From NCBI GenBank assembly GCA_902362925.1, contig CABIYL010000018.1: a DNA stretch of 64,000 bases; one strand, given 5' to 3'. A program made the translations under genes and the position numbers. This DNA is from Pseudoflavonifractor sp902362925. Its GTDB lineage: Bacteria; Bacillota; Clostridia; Oscillospirales; Oscillospiraceae. Below the pieces are notes generated by a model. It did no database searches, was not told the origin of the DNA, and saw only the letters and a list, made by a program, of their open reading frames with translations. Below are positions 60,577-64,000 of this stretch, one piece after another. The number at the start of each line of letters is the position of its first letter. Within the stretch, counting starts at the first letter, position 1.

Positions 60577-61140
60577 AATTTTGCGCTTCTGAACCCGCAT
60601 GGATTGACCGTCGCGCCGCCAGTACCTTCGCGCGGGCAGGCGCGTTTAGTATTTCGCGCGGGCGGGCGGGCGCGTCGTGGGCGCGGGCGCGTTTAGTTTG
60701 ATCTTTGCCGTCGGCCTGCTGGCTTGGGCTGTGGGCCTGGCCTGTGGCCTGTTGCTGTCTGGCATGGCCTGCGCCTGTGGCGGTGGGCCTGGCCCTCTGG
60801 CTGTTGCCGTTGCCCTGGCCTGTGGTGTCTGCGTGTCTGGTATGGCCTGCGGCTGTGGCGTTGTCGTCATGTCCTGCGGCTGTGGCCGTTGCCCCGGCCC
60901 GCTTGCGCATGGGCGCAAGGCTACGCCGCACACCTGCCGCCGATCCGCCACACCTGCCGCCCCTGCTGACCGCGCCGCCGCGCAGCTGGCCCCCTGCCGC
61001 CTGCCTGCCGTTTTTTCGTTCCGTCGTCCCCAGCCCGGCCCGCGGCTGTATTCCTGCCCCGCTGGCCCACCTGACCGCCTGGAGGGGTTTTATGCGCCCG
61101 GTCTGGTATCTTGATAGCCTGTGGTTTATGCCCCCCTATA
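60577..61140. other. GC-rich repetitive region without convincing genes
   Basis: From the XRE terminator to the promoter at 61248 no gene has a ribosome site or sensible codon pattern. 60716-60900 shows degenerate repeats of GCCTGTGGC, TGGCCTG and GTGGGCCTGGCC with marked G+T richness on the plus strand (for example GTCTGGCATGGCCTGCGCCT at about 60757 against GTCTGGTATGGCCTGCGGCT at about 60833). Open frames cross it on both strands, but their amino acids are low-complexity (Gly/Cys/Ala or Pro/Gln/Ala). Confidence 0.6.
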
Positions 61141-61158
61141 ATCCCCCCAAACACAGCA

Positions 61159-61195
61159 TTTTGCACAGAAAATCACCCCGGAAAATTGTGCAAAA
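61159..61195. promoter_or_regulatory. Inverted repeat, possible operator
   Basis: TTTGCACA (61160-61167) and TGTGCAAA (61187-61194) are a perfect 8-bp inverted pair, about 50 bases before the promoter at 61248. Typical length for a regulator site; no known match. Confidence 0.4.
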
Positions 61196-61207
61196 AAATT
61201 TCCCCAA

Positions 61208-61225
61208 TTCCCCCGTAGGGGGGAA
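61208..61225. repeat. Palindrome TTCCCCCGTAGGGGGGAA, first copy
   Basis: A near-perfect palindrome with a GTA centre. A second, perfect version (TTCCCCCGTAGGGGGAA) is at 61639-61655. Both lie in leaders of plus-strand early genes and are preceded by an A-run. Confidence 0.5.
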
Positions 61226-61247
61226 TGGGGGAACGGTTTTCGGCCTA

Positions 61248-61276
61248 TTGACGGCCCGAAAAAAGGCCGCTATCAT
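61248..61276 (+). promoter_or_regulatory. Promoter of the small early gene
   Basis: TTGACG (61248-61253), 17-base spacer, TATCAT (61271-61276). It stands 86 bases before the small gene at 61363. Confidence 0.75.
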
Positions 61277-61362
61277 CCGGGGCAAGCGGAGGTCACACGG
61301 CCACCGCCCAGCGAACCGCCGCAGGCCGAACGGCCCCGGCGACCAGGAAGGGGGAGGTGAAC

Positions 61363-61500
61363 ATGGCCACGCCCAGCGCAGGCGAATTGCTTGTACAGCA
61401 GGCCCAGGAGGCCGAGCGGCTCCGGCTCTTGCTACTCGCCAACGAGTGCAAAGATCTTGACGAGTTCCGCCAGCGGCTCCGCGACCTGCTGAACAAGTAA
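61363..61500 (+). CDS. Small phage protein, coiled-coil
   Basis: A 45-residue protein: ATPSAGELLVQQAQEAERLR, then LLLLANECKDLDEFRQRLRD and LLNK. Strongly helical with leucine spacing. GGGAGGTGAAC precedes the ATG. Like small cytosolic proteins of Clostridia phages and mobile elements; function unknown. Confidence 0.65.
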   Translation: MATPSAGELLVQQAQEAERLRLLLLANECKDLDEFRQRLRDLLNK

Positions 61501-61638
61501 AGCGCCGGGCCACCCCCACCAAGGCACGGCCCGACGCTCTGAACACGGCCCGGGCGGTGAGTTCGCCGCCGCCCGTCCGCCTGTATTCTACCACCGCCGC
61601 CCGCAAAAAACAACCGCGCCGGGGCCGCTCGAAAAAAT

Positions 61639-61655
61639 TTCCCCCGTAGGGGGAA
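61639..61655. repeat. Palindrome TTCCCCCGTAGGGGGAA, second copy
   Basis: A perfect 17-base palindrome (7 bp arms around GTA), 34 bases before the TTGACA promoter. See copy at 61208. Confidence 0.5.
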
Positions 61656-61688
61656 CGGCCCACCAGCGAAAAAAATTTCAAAAAACCG

Positions 61689-61717
61689 CTTGACAAAATT
61701 CACGCAACAGTGTAAGC
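61689..61717 (+). promoter_or_regulatory. Promoter of the ArdC-like early operon with direct repeats
   Basis: TTGACA (61689-61694), 17-base spacer, TAAGCT (61712-61717). A 12-bp direct repeat CACGCAACAGTG lies in the spacer (61700-61711) and again at 61735-61746, 35 bases apart; a regulator binding both would cover the promoter. It drives genes from 61794. Confidence 0.65.
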
Positions 61718-61793
61718 TCAAAGCACACCAGGCGACACGCAACAGTGAACGCCGAACACGCGAAAGGCCACCAGGCCGGAAAGGAAAACCGCC

Positions 61794-62207
61794 ATGACAA
61801 ATAACGAGATTATCTACGAGACCGTCCGCGCCAGTTTCTCCGCCGCCCAGCTCGCCGAGCTGGTCAACGCCACCCACACCGCCGAACAAATCAACGCCCG
61901 CCGCGCCTCCGTGAAAATCACCGTTGCCGATGGCAGCGACGAGACCCCCGACGGCATTTTCTTCGCCATGCTGGCCGCCGAGACCTTCCACACCTTCGCC
62001 GAGTGGAAGCGCATGGGGTACAGCGTGAAGAAGGGCCAGCACGCCGCCCTGGTCTGCAATCTCTGGAAGTACACCGACAAGCCCGGCAAGGCTGCCCGTG
62101 AGGCCGCCGCAGCGGCAGGGGAGGAGGCCCCCGAGGTTGACCCCCATTTCTACATGGCAAAGTCCCACCTGTTCCACGCGCTCCAGGTGGAGAAATCCAA
62201 GCGCTGA
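61794..62207 (+). CDS. ArdC-like N-terminal domain protein, early region (tentative)
   Basis: A 137-residue protein. The FAEWKRMGYSVKKGQHAALV section (near 70-90) resembles ArdC-like/DUF1738 N-terminal parts that bind single-stranded DNA in mobile elements, and HFYMAKSHLFHALQVEK near the end also recurs there. The metalloprotease half of ArdC is absent. GGAAAGGAA precedes the ATG. Assignment is tentative. Confidence 0.55.
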   Translation: MTNNEIIYETVRASFSAAQLAELVNATHTAEQINARRASVKITVADGSDETPDGIFFAMLAAETFHTFAEWKRMGYSVKKGQHAALVCNLWKYTDKPGKAAREAAAAAGEEAPEVDPHFYMAKSHLFHALQVEKSKR

Positions 62208-62308
62208 CCCAGCACCCCGGACACCTTCGCGGGCCGCACCGGACAAAGCGACCCGACCCCAGCCCGACAGGGCCACATGAAAAATCAAACTTTCTGGAGG
62301 TTGTCAGC

Positions 62309-63241
62309 ATGAAAAAGTTTACCGGATCTTTCACCCCCGACGCGTCCAAGGCCCTGAAAGGCTCCCAGCGCCTGATCTGCCGCACCGACAAGGACGGCGT
62401 GGCATATGTGACCAACGGCTTCACCGCCTACAAGATGTTCCCTCACGAATACGCTGCCATCGTCCAGCCCGTCACCTGCTGCGAGGCGGGCAACTACTCC
62501 ATCCAGAACGGCGAGAAGCGCGACGAGGTGGACTTCAACCTGGAAAAGACTTTCCTTGATTCCGTCAAGGCTGCCAACGACACCGGCGACATGGCCCGCT
62601 GCCCCCTGGTTCTCACCCTTGACAAGAAGCGCACCGCCGCCGCCTACTACAACGCCGAAAAGGACTTCGTGGCCCTTTACGACACGCGGTACATCTCCGC
62701 TCTTTCCTCCGGCTTTACCCTCCGCGCCCCCGGCCCCACGGCTCCCGCTGTCGCCTACAACGACAACGACCCCTTCGCCCTGATCCTTCCCATCCGGCCC
62801 GACGAGAACACGACCCGCGCCGTCAAGGCGTATTTCACCCAGGCCGCCGCGAACAAGACCGACGAGGCCAGCGAGGCCGAACAGCTCCGGGCCGAGATCT
62901 CCCGCCTGCAGGACAAGCTGAACCGGGCCGAGACCGGGGCCGCCGCCCTGGAGGAGCGCGTGGAGGAACAGGCCGCCGAGCTGGAGGCCCTGCGCACCGC
63001 CGCCGGGCACAACGACACCGCCGACGAATCCAAGCCCGCCACCAACGCCAAGAGCGCCGCCGAAATCATCGCCCAGCGCTTCGCCAGCATGGACGGCGTG
63101 ACGGCTACCATCAAGGGCGCGCAGACGGCGGCCCCCGTGGTCTGGCTCTCCGGCGACACCGAGAAGCACGCCGACGAAATCAAGGCCGCGGGCGCAAAGT
63201 GGAGCGGCAAAAAATCCGCCTACTATGTCCGCGTGGCATAA
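62309..63241 (+). CDS. Early-region protein with coiled coil, hypothetical
   Basis: A 310-residue protein. An N-terminal alpha/beta part (1-185), a long coiled coil (about 185-235; AEQLRAEISRLQDKLNRAET), then a C-terminal small domain ending WLSGDTEKHADEIKAAGAKW and KKSAYYVRVA. That ending, with GAKW and a final aromatic pattern, recurs at the ends of unrelated mobile-element proteins. Function unknown. GGAGGTTG precedes the ATG. Confidence 0.7.
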   Translation: MKKFTGSFTPDASKALKGSQRLICRTDKDGVAYVTNGFTAYKMFPHEYAAIVQPVTCCEAGNYSIQNGEKRDEVDFNLEKTFLDSVKAANDTGDMARCPLVLTLDKKRTAAAYYNAEKDFVALYDTRYISALSSGFTLRAPGPTAPAVAYNDNDPFALILPIRPDENTTRAVKAYFTQAAANKTDEASEAEQLRAEISRLQDKLNRAETGAAALEERVEEQAAELEALRTAAGHNDTADESKPATNAKSAAEIIAQRFASMDGVTATIKGAQTAAPVVWLSGDTEKHADEIKAAGAKWSGKKSAYYVRVA

Positions 63242-63308
63242 CAACAGCCGAAACGGCCCGCCGGGGCCGTCCGCCGGGAATGGCCGCCCGGCGCTGATGA
63301 TGGCAGGC

Positions 63309-63338
63309 CACAACACGAAACAGGAGGTTTTCACCATG
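63309..63338 (+). repeat. 30-bp identical leader, first copy
   Basis: The leader from CACAACACGAAACAGGAGG to TTTTCACCATG is repeated exactly at 63601-63630. Each carries AGGAGG and the start ATG of the following gene. Confidence 0.85.
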
Positions 63339-63518
63339 ACCATGCAAGAAAAATATACCGGCTTCGAGATCCATTATCCCGCCGATCACCCGCAGGCCAA
63401 CGGCAAATACTTTGGCAAGACCCCGATCTTTGAGCAGGCCCTAAAGGCCGCCCAATCCATCGGCGGGGCACTTTACGGCATAACCCCAGACGGCACCCGC
63501 GTTTTCATCCTCTACTGA
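63336..63518 (+). CDS. Small early-region protein, hypothetical
   Basis: A 60-residue protein: TGFEIHYPADHPQANGKYFG, then TPIFEQALKAAQSIGGALYG and TPDGTRVFILY. An alpha/beta pattern; strong AGGAGG ribosome site. No family known to me. Confidence 0.65.
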   Translation: MTMQEKYTGFEIHYPADHPQANGKYFGKTPIFEQALKAAQSIGGALYGITPDGTRVFILY

Positions 63519-63600
63519 CCCGCAAGGCCGACGCACAACGCGCCGCCGGTGCAAGCCCGGCCCCGCTCCATCAAGGCGGGGGCGCTCATGGGTTTCATCC

Positions 63601-63630
63601 CACAACACGAAACAGGAGGTTTTCACCATG
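63601..63630 (+). repeat. 30-bp identical leader, second copy
   Basis: Identical to 63309-63338 through the start codon. The gene bodies downstream are unrelated, so the duplication is limited to the translation signal. Confidence 0.85.
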
Positions 63631-64000
63631 GCAGCAACACAACGACCGATCCCCGGCACCTTCTCCAAGGTTCCCGGCGGCTACGCCCGCCCCATCAACG
63701 AGCAGACAACGCTTTTCGTCCCGGATATGTGCGCCGCCAGTTTCGACGCGGACACCGGCGAACTTCACGGATACGCCCCCGACTATGAGGCCCTTGAGGC
63801 CGCGAAAACTCCCGCCGTTCAGGCAGACGCTCCAGGTGAATATTCCTACTGCTACGAAATGCAGCAGCCCCCCACCGGTTGCGACTTCTCCGCCGATCTT
63901 TCCTACTACGGCAAGCACTATTTCCTGCGCCCGCTCCGCGACGATCTCCCCCGGCTTCACGGGCGCGGCATTACCTACGACGAGCAGCGCAACACATACA
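63628..64000 (+). CDS. Early-region protein, cut by the window end
   Basis: The first 124 codons of a protein (TQRPIPGTFSKVPGGYARPI start; EYSYCYEMQQPPTGCDFSAD and YYGKHYFLRPLRDDLPRLHG further on). The frame is open to the end of the window. Unknown function. Confidence 0.6.
   Translation, partial: MAATQRPIPGTFSKVPGGYARPINEQTTLFVPDMCAASFDADTGELHGYAPDYEALEAAKTPAVQADAPGEYSYCYEMQQPPTGCDFSADLSYYGKHYFLRPLRDDLPRLHGRGITYDEQRNTY

Larger units (their letters stand above)
29698..64000 (-). mobile_element. Prophage, contractile-tailed, right end outside the window
   Basis: A continuous set of head, tail, fibre, DGR, lysis and lysogeny genes from the lysis terminator to the window end. The head genes are lambda-like, the tail P2/Mu-like. 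Left boundary lies somewhere between the rplS leader and 29698; the IS30 element may be inside or outside it. No integrase and no attachment-site repeat could be identified within the window. Confidence 0.93.

Noticed and set aside
60292..60600. Minus-strand open frame across the XRE terminator
   Set aside because: Runs through a clear plus-strand terminator and has no ribosome site.
60716..60900. CRISPR-like array
   Set aside because: Repeats are degenerate, of unequal spacing and without spacers; no cas genes in the window.
60646..60951. Minus-strand Pro/Gln/Ala-rich open frame
   Set aside because: Low complexity from repeats, no ribosome site; the opposite strand gives an equally open Gly/Cys-rich frame.

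Overview
The window reads as chromosomal DNA of a GC-rich, spore-forming member of the Clostridia, most like the Oscillospirales/Flavonifractor group. This placement is inferred from an IspH–ribosomal S1 fusion, sporulation genes (GerW/YtfJ with its DUF2953 partner), a CarD-type regulator, Firmicutes gene order (tig-clpP-clpX-lon-engB; rplS-rbgA-rnhB-yraN) and codon use. The window splits cleanly into a housekeeping half and a prophage half.

Housekeeping half (1 to about 28.3 kb). Essentially every gene is on the minus strand, often with ATGA overlaps. In map order: cysteine desulfurase with a DUF3343 Se/S-carrier-like protein; ispF, ispD and carD; an operon of FAD oxidoreductase, cmk, plsC and ispH-S1; an RpiR-type regulator; rluB; D-Ala-D-Ala carboxypeptidase; gerW, DUF2953, scpB, scpA and a site-2 protease; an FAH-family hydrolase, engB, lon, clpX, clpP and tig; a metallophosphoesterase, thrC and a renal-dipeptidase-type peptidase; yraN, rnhB, rbgA and rplS. 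A 306-base run of N hides the 3' end of rplS. Several promoters and rho-independent terminators can be read directly.

An IS30-family element (about 28.35 to 29.64 kb) lies between the rplS promoter and a prophage that runs off the right end of the window (about 29.7 to 64 kb). The prophage late genes are one long minus-strand array: small and large terminase, portal, ClpP-like head protease, decoration protein and major capsid protein (a lambda-like head). Then come a tail sheath, tube, tail-assembly chaperone with a programmed -1 frameshift, tape measure and P2/Mu-like baseplate proteins (a contractile tail), fibre-region genes, and a lysis cassette with a two-domain endolysin and holin-like proteins.

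The standout system sits between the tail and lysis genes: a complete diversity-generating retroelement (DGR). It comprises a C-type-lectin/FGE-fold target protein with a 117-bp variable repeat at its 3' end, an Avd accessory protein, a 117-bp template repeat, and a reverse transcriptase with the DGR signature IGNLTSQ and YMDD. Of 11 asparagine codons in the template, 9 are changed in the variable repeat, and all substitutions in those codons are at template adenines. The target is the last tail-fibre-region gene, so the DGR most likely diversifies the receptor-binding tip of a contractile-tailed phage.

The right end (58.9 to 64 kb) holds a lysogenic lipoprotein gene divergent from an XRE-type regulator across an inverted-repeat operator, about 1 kb of repeat-rich GC-rich DNA without convincing genes, and plus-strand early genes with strong promoters. 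No integrase, tRNA, rRNA or CRISPR array was seen; the integrase and the second attachment site must lie beyond the window.
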